Of a DNA stretch of 64,000 nucleotides, positions 8,434 through 18,201 are shown piece after piece. The stretch is from Janthinobacterium sp. 1_2014MBL_MicDiv (GTDB lineage: Bacteria > Pseudomonadota > Gammaproteobacteria > Burkholderiales > Burkholderiaceae_D): NCBI RefSeq assembly GCF_001865675.1, contig NZ_CP011319.1:1364001-1428000 (forward strand), read 5' to 3'. A program made the position numbers and the translations under genes. The notes beneath the pieces were generated by a model. That model made no database searches. It saw only the letters and a program-made list of their open reading frames with translations, and was not told where the DNA came from. Position 1 is the stretch's first letter. Each line of letters opens with the position of its first letter.

Positions 8434-10320
8434 ATGAGTCAAAGCAGCCAGTTTTCCTTATTGTCGCAGCGCCGTTTCGGGCCCTTCTTCTGGACCCAGT
8501 TCTTTGGCGCCTTCAACGACAATCTGTTCAAGACGGCGCTGATGGTGATCCTCGCCTATGATGCGCTGAGCTGGACCACGCTCGACCCGTCCACCATCAC
8601 CAACCTGATACCCGGCCTGTTCATCCTGCCCTATGTCGTGTTTTCGGCGACGGCCGGCCAGCTGGCCGACAAGTTCGAAAAGGCGGGCCTGGCCCGTTTC
8701 GTGAAATGGATGGAGCTGGCCATCATGGCCGTGGCCGCCGCTGGGTGGATGACGCATACCCTGTGGCTGCTGGTGGCGGCCGTGGTCGGCATGGGCGTGC
8801 ATTCGACCCTGTTCGGCCCCGTCAAGTATGCGTATCTGCCGCAGCAGCTGAAGCCCGAGGAATTGGTGGGCGGCAATGGCCTGATCGAGATGGGCACCTT
8901 TGTCGGCATCCTGTTGGGCGAGATCCTCGGCGCCGTGTTGATCGTGCACAAGCCGCTGGGCGTGGAACTGGTGGCCGGCGCCACCATCGCCGTGGCCCTG
9001 TTCGGCCTCATCGCCAGCTACCGCGTGCCGCGCACGCCGGCGCCCGAGCCGGAACTGAAGGTGAGCCTGAACTTCGTCGCCGAATCGTTCCGCAACCTGA
9101 ATTTCTCGCGCAAGAACCGTCCCGTCTTCCTGGCCATGCTGGGCAATTCCTGGTTCTGGTTCTACGGCGCCCTGATCCTGGCGCAGTTCCCCGTCTATTC
9201 GAAGGATTTCCTGCATGGCGACCACAGCGTGTTCGTGCTGCTGCTGACGGTGTTTTCGGTCGGCATCGGCACCGGTTCGCTGCTGTGCGAGCGGCTGTCC
9301 GGCCACAAGATCGAGATCGGTCTGGTGCCGTTCGGCTCCATCGGCCTGTCGCTGTTCGGCATCGACCTGTATTTCGCCAGCAATGCGTATGCGAATACGC
9401 AAGTGGTCGACGCGCTGGCGTTCGTCAGCCAGGCCGGCGTGCCGCGCATCCTGCTCGACATCGTCATGATCGGCGTCTTCGGCGGCTTCTTCATCGTGCC
9501 CCTGTTTGCCCTGATCCAGACGCGCTGCGACCCGAAACACATCTCGCGCACGATCGCCGGCATGAATATCCTCAACGCCTTGTTCATGGTGGCGGCCGCC
9601 GGCGTGGCCATCGTGCTGCTGGGACAGGGCTTCACCATACCCCAGCTGTTCCTCGTCACGGCCATCCTGAACGCGCTGGTGGCTGCGTATATCTTCTCGC
9701 TGGTGCCGGAATTCCTCATGCGCTTCCTGGCGTGGATTCTGATACAGACCGTGCACCGCGTGAAAGTGGTCGATGGCGAGCGCATCCCCGCGGAAGGCGC
9801 GGCGGTGCTGGTATGCAACCATGTGAGCTATGTGGACGCCATCGTCATCATGGCGGCCAGCCCCCGTCCCATCCGTTTCGTCATGGACCACCGCATCTTC
9901 AAGATGCCGCTGATGGGCTGGATTTTCCGTACGGCCAAGGCCATCCCCATCGCGCCGGCCAAGGAAGATCCGTTTCTGATGGAAAAAGCCTTCATCGATA
10001 TCGCGCAAGCGCTGCATGAAGGCGAGCTGGTGTGCATCTTCCCCGAAGGCAAACTGACGCGCACGGGCCAGATCAGCGAGTTCAAGGGCGGCATCGCCAA
10101 AATCGTCGAGCGCAGCAAGGTGCCCGTGATCCCGCTGGCGCTGCGCGGCTTGTGGGGGCATCTGTTGAGCCATCGCAATGGCCACCTGTTCGAGCGCGCC
10201 TTCAAGGCGGGCTTGCGCTCGCGCCTGTCGCTGGCCGTGGGCATGCCCGTGGCGCCCGAGGCCGCCACGCCGGAATTGCTGCAGCAACGGGTGCAGGAGT
10301 TGCGCGGCAAGTGGAAATAG
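8434..10320 (+). CDS. LplT-type MFS transporter fused to PlsC-type acyltransferase
   Basis: The 628-residue protein has two parts. Residues 1-430 are a 12-helix MFS domain that begins SQRRFGPFFWTQFFGAFNDN, the signature of LplT, the inner-membrane lysophospholipid flippase. Residues 440-628 are a glycerophospholipid acyltransferase with NHVSYVD (catalytic H463 and D468, the HX4D motif) and FPEGKLTRTG. The pair would import lysophospholipids and re-acylate them at position 2. The long Aas fusions also carry an AMP-binding acyl-ACP synthetase domain; it is absent here, the gene ending just after PlsC, so acyl groups must come ready-activated. It converges on the kinase gene with a 3-bp gap. Confidence 0.9.
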   Translation: MSQSSQFSLLSQRRFGPFFWTQFFGAFNDNLFKTALMVILAYDALSWTTLDPSTITNLIPGLFILPYVVFSATAGQLADKFEKAGLARFVKWMELAIMAVAAAGWMTHTLWLLVAAVVGMGVHSTLFGPVKYAYLPQQLKPEELVGGNGLIEMGTFVGILLGEILGAVLIVHKPLGVELVAGATIAVALFGLIASYRVPRTPAPEPELKVSLNFVAESFRNLNFSRKNRPVFLAMLGNSWFWFYGALILAQFPVYSKDFLHGDHSVFVLLLTVFSVGIGTGSLLCERLSGHKIEIGLVPFGSIGLSLFGIDLYFASNAYANTQVVDALAFVSQAGVPRILLDIVMIGVFGGFFIVPLFALIQTRCDPKHISRTIAGMNILNALFMVAAAGVAIVLLGQGFTIPQLFLVTAILNALVAAYIFSLVPEFLMRFLAWILIQTVHRVKVVDGERIPAEGAAVLVCNHVSYVDAIVIMAASPRPIRFVMDHRIFKMPLMGWIFRTAKAIPIAPAKEDPFLMEKAFIDIAQALHEGELVCIFPEGKLTRTGQISEFKGGIAKIVERSKVPVIPLALRGLWGHLLSHRNGHLFERAFKAGLRSRLSLAVGMPVAPEAATPELLQQRVQELRGKWK

Positions 10321-10323
10321 GCC

Positions 10324-11865
10324 TCATTCTGTCCGCGTAGCCCCGCTGGCGGCCCCGCGCGCCAGGTGCTGGCCCAGCAGGGCGGTGATGGCGGTGAAAT
10401 CGACCGGTTTCGTCAGGTGATGGTCATACCCGGCCTGCGCCGTGCGCTGGCGCGCATCGCACTGGCCCCAGCCGGTCAGCGCGATCATCAGCACGTCGCG
10501 CCCCTGCGCCCGCTGGCGCACCTGGCGCGCCGTCTCGTAGCCGTCGATGCCCGGCATGCCCAGGTCCATCACGATCAATTGCGGCCATGCGGCGTCGACG
10601 GCCGCCAGCGCCTGTTCGCCGCCATACGCGACACTGGCGGCATAGCCTTCCAGCTGGAACAGCGCCTGCAGCGAATCGGCCGCGTCGCGGTTGTCGTCCA
10701 CCACCAGCACCTGCACGGCATGGCCGTGGCCGGCCGGCGTGGCGTCTGCCGCCTGCGGCGTGCCTGTGACGGCTTCGGCCACGCTGGCGGGCAGGGTGAC
10801 GACGAAGCGGCTGCCGCGCCCGGGGCCATCGCTATGCGCTTCGATGCTGCCGCCATGCATTTCAGCAAACTGGCGCGCCAGGCTCAGTCCGATGCCCAGG
10901 CCGCTGGCCATCTGGCCCGCCACCGTGCGGCCCTGTTCGAACATGGAAAAGATGCGCGGGATGGCGTCCTGGTCGATGCCGATGCCATCGTCTTCCACGG
11001 CCACCCGCAGCTGGCCAGCGGCCACGTGCGCCGTAATGTGGATGTGGCCGCCATTTGGCGTGAACTTCACGGCGTTCGATACGATATTGGCAAAGATCTG
11101 CACCACGCGCGCATAGTCGGCGTACAAGGTCACGGTCGCTGGCGGCAAGTCGAGCGCGATGCCGATGTGGCGGCTGGCGGCGGCCGGCTGGCACAGCTCG
11201 ATCACATGGCCGATCACCTGTTGCAAGCTAATGTTCTTGCGCTGCAGCACCACCTTGCCGCTGGTGATGCGCGCCACGTCGAGCAAGTCATCGACGAGCC
11301 GCGTCAGGTGCGTGACCTGGCGCTCGATCACGCCTTTCACCGTGGCCACTTGCGCCGATTCCGGATACAGGTGGCTGAGCAGGGCCACCGACGTCCTGAT
11401 GGGCGCCAACGGATTGCGCAGTTCATGGCCCAGGCTGGCAAGGAATTCATCCTTGCGCTGTTGCGACTCGCGCACCTGGTACTGGCGCTGGCGCGCGCGC
11501 AGCATGGCATGGACCGAGGTGATCAGGGTCAGCACGTGCACGGGGCGTTCCAGCAGGGTCAGGTTGCCCAGGGTGGCGATGGCTTGCCGCAGGGGCAGGG
11601 AATCGAGCCGCGCATGCGTGAGCAGGAGGATGGGCAGGTCGGACCACTGCGGCTGGTGCCGGGCGTAGTCGTCGAGCACCTGGCAGGCGCCCGCATGCAG
11701 CGCCTCGTCGACGGTCAGCACGCCGCCCGCGCCCAGCGCCAGTTGCCCGGCCAGCTCGGCGACCGAACGGCAGGCCTGGCTGGCGATGGCGGCGCTGGCC
11801 AGTACCTGACCGGCCAGCGCCGCATCCTGGCCGGCCGGCGCGTAGATCAGGATGCGCTGTTCCAT
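10324..11865 (-). CDS. Hybrid sensor histidine kinase/response regulator
   Basis: The 513-residue protein has no transmembrane helix, so it is cytoplasmic. Residues 1-125 form a degenerate receiver-like domain (RILIYAPAGQDAALAGQVL; SDLPILLLTHARL). A HisKA domain follows (FLASLGHELRNPLAPI, phospho-acceptor H147). The ATPase domain has an N-box around ANIVSNAVKFTPNGG, DDGIGID (G1), and GLGIGLSLARQFAEMHGG (G2). The C-terminal receiver shows VLVVDDNRDAADSL, the phospho-acceptor Asp in VMDLGMPGIDG, and HLTKPVD. It lies 8 bp downstream of the KaiC-like gene in the same operon, so it probably takes its input from that ATPase. The output partner is not in the window. Confidence 0.9.
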   Translation of the reverse strand: MEQRILIYAPAGQDAALAGQVLASAAIASQACRSVAELAGQLALGAGGVLTVDEALHAGACQVLDDYARHQPQWSDLPILLLTHARLDSLPLRQAIATLGNLTLLERPVHVLTLITSVHAMLRARQRQYQVRESQQRKDEFLASLGHELRNPLAPIRTSVALLSHLYPESAQVATVKGVIERQVTHLTRLVDDLLDVARITSGKVVLQRKNISLQQVIGHVIELCQPAAASRHIGIALDLPPATVTLYADYARVVQIFANIVSNAVKFTPNGGHIHITAHVAAGQLRVAVEDDGIGIDQDAIPRIFSMFEQGRTVAGQMASGLGIGLSLARQFAEMHGGSIEAHSDGPGRGSRFVVTLPASVAEAVTGTPQAADATPAGHGHAVQVLVVDDNRDAADSLQALFQLEGYAASVAYGGEQALAAVDAAWPQLIVMDLGMPGIDGYETARQVRQRAQGRDVLMIALTGWGQCDARQRTAQAGYDHHLTKPVDFTAITALLGQHLARGAASGATRTE

Positions 11866-11873
11866 GGCGAGCC

Positions 11874-13403
11874 CTAGGGAAATGGCGTGCCGCCGATGGT
11901 GGGCATGCCCGTCAGGATGCCGTGGAAACCGGCCAGGGCCGGGCCGATGCGGATGCCCTGCGCGGCGATTTCAAAGCGGCGGATGCTGCGCTCGTGCGCG
12001 CTGCCGCGTTTCTTGAAGACGGAAATGGCTTGCCGCACCTCGCCCTCCGTTTCGTAATAGCGCAGCATGATGACGCTGTCGGCCAGGTAGCTGGCGTCGG
12101 CCGAGGTGGTCATGGACGTGCCCAGCATGTTTTGCTGCACGCCGACGAGCAGGGTGGCCACGCCGCGCTGGCTCAGGTAATTGAGCAGTTCATGCAGGTA
12201 GGTGCTCTGGAAGCGCTCATCGGGCACCGCGTGCATGTAGCCGTTCAGGCTATCGATGACGATGACCCGGGCGCCCCGCTCCGCCGCGTCGACCACGGCC
12301 TGGGCGAATTCGCCCGGTGTCAGCTCGGCCGGATCGATCTGCTGTGCGCTCAGCAGGCCGATGTCGAGCGCCGCCTGCAGGTGCATGCCCACGTTGTCGG
12401 CCCGGCTCAGCAGCTTGCTGCGCGCTTCCTCGAACAGGAACATGGCGCACGGCTCGCCGCGCGACGTGGCCGCATGCACGAATTGCGCCGCCAGCGTGGA
12501 CTTGCCGCTGCCGGCCGGGCCGGAAATAAGCGTGCTCATGCCTTCCTCCAGGCCGCCGCCTGTCATGGCGTCGAGAGCGGGCACGCCGCTCGACAGCCGG
12601 CGGTGGTCGCCGTCGCGGCGCGTGTCGGCCGCCACCAGGCGCGGGTAGACGATGAGGCCGCCATGGGCGATGCGGTAGTCGTGCGTGCCGCCGCGAAACG
12701 CCACGCCGCGGTATTTCACCACGCGCACACGGCGCCGGTCGTTGCCATAGGCCTGGTTTTGCAGCTCCAGCGAGATCACGCAATGGGCCACGCTACGCAC
12801 TTGCAAGCCGTCGTCGAGGGCGGAACGGTCATCGATCAGCAGGGTGGTGCAGTGCCGGCTGGCCAGATATTGCTTGAGCGCAACGACCTGGCGCCGGTAG
12901 CGCAGCGGGTTCTCGGCCAGCAGCTGCAGTTCGGACAGCGAGTCGAGCACCAGGCGGGCGGGGCGGTGCTTTTCGATGGCGGCCAGGATGCGCTGGTTGG
13001 TTGAGGCCAGCTCGATTTCGGATGGGTGGAAGATGGTGTACTGGCGCTCCGGGTCGAGCATGTCGTCGCTGGGCGCCACTTCTTCGATGGCAATGCCGGC
13101 CAGGTCCCAGCCGTGCGACAGGGCGGCGGCGCGCAATTCGGCTTCCGATTCGGCCAGCGCCAGGTACAGCACCGGTGCGCCGGCGCGCGCGCCCTCGACC
13201 AGGAATTGCAGCGCCAGCGTCGTCTTGCCCGTGCCCGGTTCGCCTTCGACCAGGTACAGGCGTTCGGCAAGCAGGCCGCCGGCCAGCACGGTATCGAGAC
13301 CCGGCACGCCCGTCGACAGCAGTGGCGGCGCAAGCTGGCCGGCCGCGTCCTGCGGTGGCATTGCCGCCTGCGCCTGTGCTGTCATCGCCGCGCTCCCTGT
13401 CAT
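11874..13403 (-). CDS. KaiC-like double-domain RecA-fold ATPase
   Basis: The 509-residue protein has two KaiC/RadA-type domains. The first Walker A is GEPGTGKTT (K60), the second GPAGSGKST (about residue 290), and each is followed by a GVPGLD/GVPALD-type opening and a Walker B region (ARLVLDSLSEL; ARVIVIDSLNGY). The second domain keeps the paired glutamates (LFEEARSKLLSRA). The first has AESEAE where cyanobacterial CI has EE. The Ser-Thr pair that is phosphorylated in cyanobacterial CII is not obvious near DASYLADSVIML. There is no KaiA or KaiB nearby. A clock role is therefore doubtful; from context it is a signalling ATPase for the hybrid kinase 8 bp downstream. An ATG at 13385 is an alternative start. 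Confidence 0.88.
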   Translation of the reverse strand: MTGSAAMTAQAQAAMPPQDAAGQLAPPLLSTGVPGLDTVLAGGLLAERLYLVEGEPGTGKTTLALQFLVEGARAGAPVLYLALAESEAELRAAALSHGWDLAGIAIEEVAPSDDMLDPERQYTIFHPSEIELASTNQRILAAIEKHRPARLVLDSLSELQLLAENPLRYRRQVVALKQYLASRHCTTLLIDDRSALDDGLQVRSVAHCVISLELQNQAYGNDRRRVRVVKYRGVAFRGGTHDYRIAHGGLIVYPRLVAADTRRDGDHRRLSSGVPALDAMTGGGLEEGMSTLISGPAGSGKSTLAAQFVHAATSRGEPCAMFLFEEARSKLLSRADNVGMHLQAALDIGLLSAQQIDPAELTPGEFAQAVVDAAERGARVIVIDSLNGYMHAVPDERFQSTYLHELLNYLSQRGVATLLVGVQQNMLGTSMTTSADASYLADSVIMLRYYETEGEVRQAISVFKKRGSAHERSIRRFEIAAQGIRIGPALAGFHGILTGMPTIGGTPFP

Positions 13404-13811
13404 GGCCAGCTGTGGGCAGCCATCTTAGCGCACCTGCACCGGTCATGCCTTTTCGATACCATTGGTAAATATTTATCGCGGTGCGGAAGGCTGGCGTAGC
13501 GGGTGTTGCGCACATGTCGCTTGCTTCAGCAAAGATCGCCTTACCCTGCTACAGTATTCACTCAATCCAACTTTCCCGCATTGCCGTTTTGCCGCAGCCA
13601 GCCTGATTTCCGACTGACCCTGCCAGCGCGCCACCCCTGTTGTTGCCGTCATTTTATTGCATCATTGATAATAAAATTCGCTTGATAGTTACTATGTTTC
13701 AATTGTAACGATGCTTGACGATTTTAGAATGATCGTTCATTCTTTGATCTGCGTTAATAAATTTAGTCATTTCTAACGACACTAGCCAGCTTCTTTTTCA
13801 GAAAGTCCAAG
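13404..13811. other. Divergent intergenic region, KaiC operon / RND operon
   Basis: These 408 bp hold the divergent promoters of the KaiC-like operon (leftward) and the RND efflux operon (rightward). I see no coding signal. The part nearest the efflux genes is A/T-rich and contains a strong palindrome at 13726-13743, annotated separately. Confidence 0.7.
13726..13743. promoter_or_regulatory. TetR-type operator candidate
   Basis: The sequence AGAATGA-TCGT-TCATTCT is a perfect 7-4-7 inverted repeat about 70 bp before the adaptor gene of the efflux operon. TetR/AcrR repressors bind palindromes of this kind over RND promoters, and a TetR gene follows the operon at 19713. The binding is inferred, not shown. 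Confidence 0.6.
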
Positions 13812-15020
13812 ATGCAACCAACCTTTTCCTTGACGTCGCCGCGTACGAGCGGCGCTATTGCCGTTCTGTGCGCCACTGTAATCATGGCCGGCTGCAGTAA
13901 AAAACAGGAAGCACCTCATGCGCAGCAAGCGCCACAGGTGGTCGTGTTTACTGTTAATCCGGCCGCGTTGCCGATGAGTGCCGAATTGCCCGGCCGTACG
14001 AATGCCTACCAGGTCGCCGATGTGCGTCCGCAAGTTGGCGGCTTGATCCAGAAGCGCCTGTTCGTCGAGGGTAGCGATGTGAAAGCGGGCACGGCCCTGT
14101 ATCAGATCGACCCGGCCACCTACCAGGCTGCCACCAATTCGGCCAAGGCCGCCCTGTCGAAAGCCAAGGCCAACCTGCTGACGGCCGGCCCGAAAGCGGC
14201 CCGCTACAAGGAGCTGGTGGCCATCGAAGGCGTGAGCCGCCAGGAATACGATGATGCCGTGGCCGCCTTCGAGCAAGCCAAGGCAGACGTCGAGTCCGCC
14301 ACAGCGGCGCTGGAATCGGCGAATATCAACCTGAAATACAGCACCGTGACGGCGCCGATCAGCGGCCGCACCAGCCGCTCGACCGTGACGGCCGGCGCGC
14401 TGGTCACGGCGGGCCAGGCGGAAGCCCTGACGACCGTGCAGCAACTGGACCCGATCTATGTCGACGTGACGCAGTCGAGCACGGACCTGCTGCGCCTGAA
14501 GCGCCAGATGGCCGATGGTTCGCTGAAAAAAGTCGGCGAAGGCCAGGCCAAGGTCGACCTGATCCTGCCGGACGGCAGCAAGTACAGCGAACCGGGCAAG
14601 CTGCAGTTCGCCGGCGTGACGGTCGATCCGACCACCGGCAACGTGGTCTTGCGCGCGCTGTTCCCGAACCCGAAAGGCGAATTGTTGCCAGGCATGTACG
14701 TGCGTGCACAGCTGGAAACGGGCGTCGACGAGAAAGCCATCACCGTGCCGCAAGTGGGCGTGACGCGCAACCAGAAAGGCCAGGCCACGGCCTTGATCCT
14801 GAACAAGGAAAACAAGGTTGAACAACGCATCCTGACCACCAGCGGCACCATCGGCACCGACTGGCTGGTGACGTCCGGCCTGGCCGCAGGCGACCGCGTG
14901 ATCGTGGAAGGCTTGCAAAAAGTCAAGCCAGGCGCCCCTGCCGTTGCCGTGCCGGCCAAGGCCGCTGACGCGCCTGCCGCTGCAGCCTCTGCCGCAGCAT
15001 CGGCTGCCAGCGCCCACTAA
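13812..15020 (+). CDS. RND efflux periplasmic adaptor lipoprotein (AcrA/MexA family)
   Basis: The 402-residue protein is the membrane-fusion component that links the inner-membrane pump to the outer-membrane channel. Its lipoprotein signal ends in VIMAGC, with C28 as the acylated residue. After it come the barrel-sandwich halves (ADVRPQVGGLIQKRLFVEGSD and STVTAPISGRTSRS), a coiled-coil hairpin about residues 100-165 rich in Ala and Lys, and the beta-barrel and membrane-proximal domains (GNVVLRALFPNPKGELLPGMYV). It ends in an Ala-rich tail. It is the first gene of a three-gene operon, 15 bp from the pump gene. Substrates cannot be read from sequence; multidrug export is the family's usual role. 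Confidence 0.93.
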   Translation: MQPTFSLTSPRTSGAIAVLCATVIMAGCSKKQEAPHAQQAPQVVVFTVNPAALPMSAELPGRTNAYQVADVRPQVGGLIQKRLFVEGSDVKAGTALYQIDPATYQAATNSAKAALSKAKANLLTAGPKAARYKELVAIEGVSRQEYDDAVAAFEQAKADVESATAALESANINLKYSTVTAPISGRTSRSTVTAGALVTAGQAEALTTVQQLDPIYVDVTQSSTDLLRLKRQMADGSLKKVGEGQAKVDLILPDGSKYSEPGKLQFAGVTVDPTTGNVVLRALFPNPKGELLPGMYVRAQLETGVDEKAITVPQVGVTRNQKGQATALILNKENKVEQRILTTSGTIGTDWLVTSGLAAGDRVIVEGLQKVKPGAPAVAVPAKAADAPAAAASAAASAASAH

Positions 15021-15035
15021 TTCAGGAGAATATTA

Positions 15036-18000
15036 ATGGCCCGTTTTTTCATTGACCGCCCGATTTTTGCCTGGGTGGTCGCGATCGTCATCATGCTTGC
15101 CGGCGTGATTTCGATCCTCAGCCTGCCGATCGCGCAGTACCCGAGCATCGCCCCGCCGTCGATTTCGATCAGCGGCTCCTACCCTGGCGCCTCGGCCAAG
15201 ACCGTGGAAGATGCGGTCACCCAGGTCATCGAACAAAAGATGAAGGGCATCGACGGCTTGCGCTACATGGCCTCGTCGAGCGATGCGACTGGCGGCATCA
15301 GCATCACGCTGACGTTTACCAGCGGCACCAATCCTGACATCGCCCAGGTGCAGGTACAGAACAAGCTGCAGCTGGCCACGCCGCTGCTGCCGACGGCTGT
15401 CACGCAACAGGGTCTCGTCGTGTCGAAAGCCACGAAGAACTTCCTGATGGTGTTCGGCTTCATTTCCGAAAACGGCAAGATGGACCAGACCGACTTGAGC
15501 GACTATGTGGCCGCCAACGTCGTCGATCCGCTGAGCCGCGTGGCGGGCGTGGGCGATGTGACGCTGTTCGGTTCGCAGTACGCCATGCGCATCTGGCTCG
15601 ACCCGGCCAAGCTGCAAAGCTTCAACCTGACGCCGGCGGACGTGATCACGGCCGTGCAGGCGCAGAATGCGGAAGTGTCGGCCGGTGAACTGGGCGGCAC
15701 GCCGTCCGTCAAGGGCCAGCAGCTGAACGCCACCGTGTCGGCGCAGAGCCGTCTGCAGACGGTGGAACAGTTCGGCGCCATCCTGCTGAAAACCACCACC
15801 GACGGCGCCATGGTGCACCTGAAGGACGTGGCGAGCATGGAACTGGGCCGCGAGAACTACAACACCGTGGCCCGCTACAACGGCCATGCGGCCACCGGTG
15901 TGGCGATTAAGCTGGCGACGGGCGCGAATGCGCTCGACACGGCCAACGCGGCGAAAGCCATGCTGGGCAACCTGAGCAAGCAATTCCCTGAAGGCATGAG
16001 CTACCAGGTGGCGTTCGACACGACCCCGTTCGTGAAACTGTCCATCGAAGAAGTGGTCAAAACCCTGGTCGAAGCGGTCATCCTGGTATTCCTCGTGATG
16101 TACCTGTTCCTGCAGAACTTCCGCGCCACCCTGATCCCGACCATGGCCGTGCCGGTCGTGCTGCTCGGTACCTTCGGCATCCTGAATGCGTTCGGTTATT
16201 CGATCAACACCTTGACCATGTTCGCCATGGTGCTGGCCATCGGTCTGCTGGTCGATGATGCGATCGTGGTGGTGGAAAACGTCGAGCGCGTGATGAGCGA
16301 AGAGGGCCTGTCGCCGCTGGAAGCGACGCGCAAGTCCATGACGCAGATCACGGGTGCGCTGGTCGGTATCGCCATGGTGCTGTCGGCCGTGTTCGTGCCG
16401 ATGGCCTTCTTCGGCGGCTCGACGGGCGTGATTTACCGCCAGTTCTCGATCACGATCGTCTCGTCGATGGTGCTGTCCGTCGTCGTCGCGCTGGTGTTTA
16501 CGCCGGCGCTGTGCGCCACCCTGCTGAAACCGGTCGAAAAAGGCCATCACGCGACGAACAAGGGCTTCTTCGGCTGGTTCAACCGCAGCTTCGACAGCAG
16601 CAGCAACAAATACCAGGGCATGGTTGGCGCCATGATCACCCACCGCGCCCGCTCGATGCTGCTGTATGTGCTGTTGCTGGCCGGCCTCGTGTTCATCTTT
16701 ATGCGTCTGCCTACGTCGTTCCTGCCGGAAGAAGACCAGGGCATCCTGTTTACGCAGATTCAATTGCCGACGGGCGCCACGCAAGAGCGCACCCTGAAAG
16801 TGATCGAACAGGTCGAAGACCACTTCATGAACAGCGAGAAAGACAACGTCGCTTCCGTGTTTGCCGTCGCCGGTTTCAGCTTCGGCGGTAACGGCCAGAA
16901 CACGGGTATCGCCTTCGTGCGCCTGAAAGACTGGGCTGAACGCAAGGCCGTGGAGCAAAAGGCGCCTGCCGTGGCCGGTCGCGCCATGGGCAAGTTGTTG
17001 CAGATCAAGGACGCGATGGTATTTACCTTCGCCCCGCCTGCCGTGCTGGAACTGGGTAACGCCACCGGTTTCGACATGCAGCTGCAGGATATCGGCGGTG
17101 TCGGCCATGACGCCCTGATGGCGGCGCGTAACCAGCTGCTGGGCATGGCTTCGCAAAACCCGGCCATGGTGGGCGTGCGCCCGAACGGCCAGGAAGATAC
17201 GCCGCAGTACAAGATCGAGATCGACCAGCAGAAAGCCACCGCGCTGGGCCTGCAGATCGCCGAGATCAACCGCGTGCTGAGCGTCGGCTGGGGTAGTTCG
17301 TATGTCAACGACTTCCTCGACCGTGGTCGCGTGAAGAAAGTGTTCATCCAGGGCGATGCCAGCTCGCGCATGCAGCCGGAAGACTTGAACAAGTGGTTCG
17401 TGCGCAATACCGCTGGCCAGATGGTGCCGTTCTCCGCCTTTGCCACCGGCAAGTGGATTTACGCGTCGCCACGCCTGGAACGCTACAACGGCTTGCCGTC
17501 GGTAGAGATCCTCGGTACGCCGGCGCCGGGCCAAAGCACGGGCGCCGCCATGAACGCGATGGAAGAGATGGTGGCCAAGCTGCCGCCTGGCATCGGCTTC
17601 AGCTGGACCGGCGTTTCGCTGGAAGAGCGCGAATCCGGTTCGCAGACGCCGCAGCTGTACGCGCTGTCGCTGCTGATCGTCTTCCTGTGCCTGGCCGCGC
17701 TGTATGAAAGCTGGTCGATTCCGTTCTCGGTGCTGCTGGTCGTGCCGCTGGGCGTGATCGGTGCCGTGCTCGGCACGTGGATGTTCGGCCTGTCGAACGA
17801 CGTGTACTTCCAGGTGGGCTTGCTCACGGTGGTGGGCCTGTCGGCGAAGAACGCGATTCTGATTGTCGAGTTCGCCAAGGAAATGCAGGAATCGGGCATG
17901 TCGCTGATCGACGCGACCTTGCATGCGGTGCGTCTGCGCCTGCGCCCAATTCTGATGACCTCGATTGCCTTCGGTCTCGGCGTGTTGCCACTGGCTATTT

Positions 18001-18200
18001 CCAGCGGCGCCGGTTCCGGCAGCCAGAACGCCATCGGTATCGGCGTGCTGGGCGGCATGTTGACGGCCACGTTCCTCGGTATCTTCTTCGTGCCGGTGTT
18101 CTTCGTGCTGGTGCGCGGCTTCTTCTCGAAGTCGGACGCGCCCGCCACGCCGGCGACGCCTGGTGCGCCAGCCGTCACGCTTTCTAAGGATGCGCATTAA
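15036..18200 (+). CDS. RND multidrug efflux pump, inner-membrane subunit (AcrB/MexB, HAE1 family)
   Basis: The 1,054-residue protein is a proton-driven drug exporter. It begins [20 protein letters not shown] as HAE1 pumps do, has two sets of six helices around two large periplasmic loops, and carries the proton-relay pair in [18 protein letters not shown] of TM4. Other family landmarks are FLPEEDQG after the second repeat start, and [16 protein letters not shown] in TM10 with the conserved Lys. The start has AGGAGAAT upstream. The stop is directly followed by the outer-membrane channel gene. Length and motifs are those of intact AcrB-type pumps. Confidence 0.95.
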   Translation: MARFFIDRPIFAWVVAIVIMLAGVISILSLPIAQYPSIAPPSISISGSYPGASAKTVEDAVTQVIEQKMKGIDGLRYMASSSDATGGISITLTFTSGTNPDIAQVQVQNKLQLATPLLPTAVTQQGLVVSKATKNFLMVFGFISENGKMDQTDLSDYVAANVVDPLSRVAGVGDVTLFGSQYAMRIWLDPAKLQSFNLTPADVITAVQAQNAEVSAGELGGTPSVKGQQLNATVSAQSRLQTVEQFGAILLKTTTDGAMVHLKDVASMELGRENYNTVARYNGHAATGVAIKLATGANALDTANAAKAMLGNLSKQFPEGMSYQVAFDTTPFVKLSIEEVVKTLVEAVILVFLVMYLFLQNFRATLIPTMAVPVVLLGTFGILNAFGYSINTLTMFAMVLAIGLLVDDAIVVVENVERVMSEEGLSPLEATRKSMTQITGALVGIAMVLSAVFVPMAFFGGSTGVIYRQFSITIVSSMVLSVVVALVFTPALCATLLKPVEKGHHATNKGFFGWFNRSFDSSSNKYQGMVGAMITHRARSMLLYVLLLAGLVFIFMRLPTSFLPEEDQGILFTQIQLPTGATQERTLKVIEQVEDHFMNSEKDNVASVFAVAGFSFGGNGQNTGIAFVRLKDWAERKAVEQKAPAVAGRAMGKLLQIKDAMVFTFAPPAVLELGNATGFDMQLQDIGGVGHDALMAARNQLLGMASQNPAMVGVRPNGQEDTPQYKIEIDQQKATALGLQIAEINRVLSVGWGSSYVNDFLDRGRVKKVFIQGDASSRMQPEDLNKWFVRNTAGQMVPFSAFATGKWIYASPRLERYNGLPSVEILGTPAPGQSTGAAMNAMEEMVAKLPPGIGFSWTGVSLEERESGSQTPQLYALSLLIVFLCLAALYESWSIPFSVLLVVPLGVIGAVLGTWMFGLSNDVYFQVGLLTVVGLSAKNAILIVEFAKEMQESGMSLIDATLHAVRLRLRPILMTSIAFGLGVLPLAISSGAGSGSQNAIGIGVLGGMLTATFLGIFFVPVFFVLVRGFFSKSDAPATPATPGAPAVTLSKDAH

Positions 18201-18201
18201 T

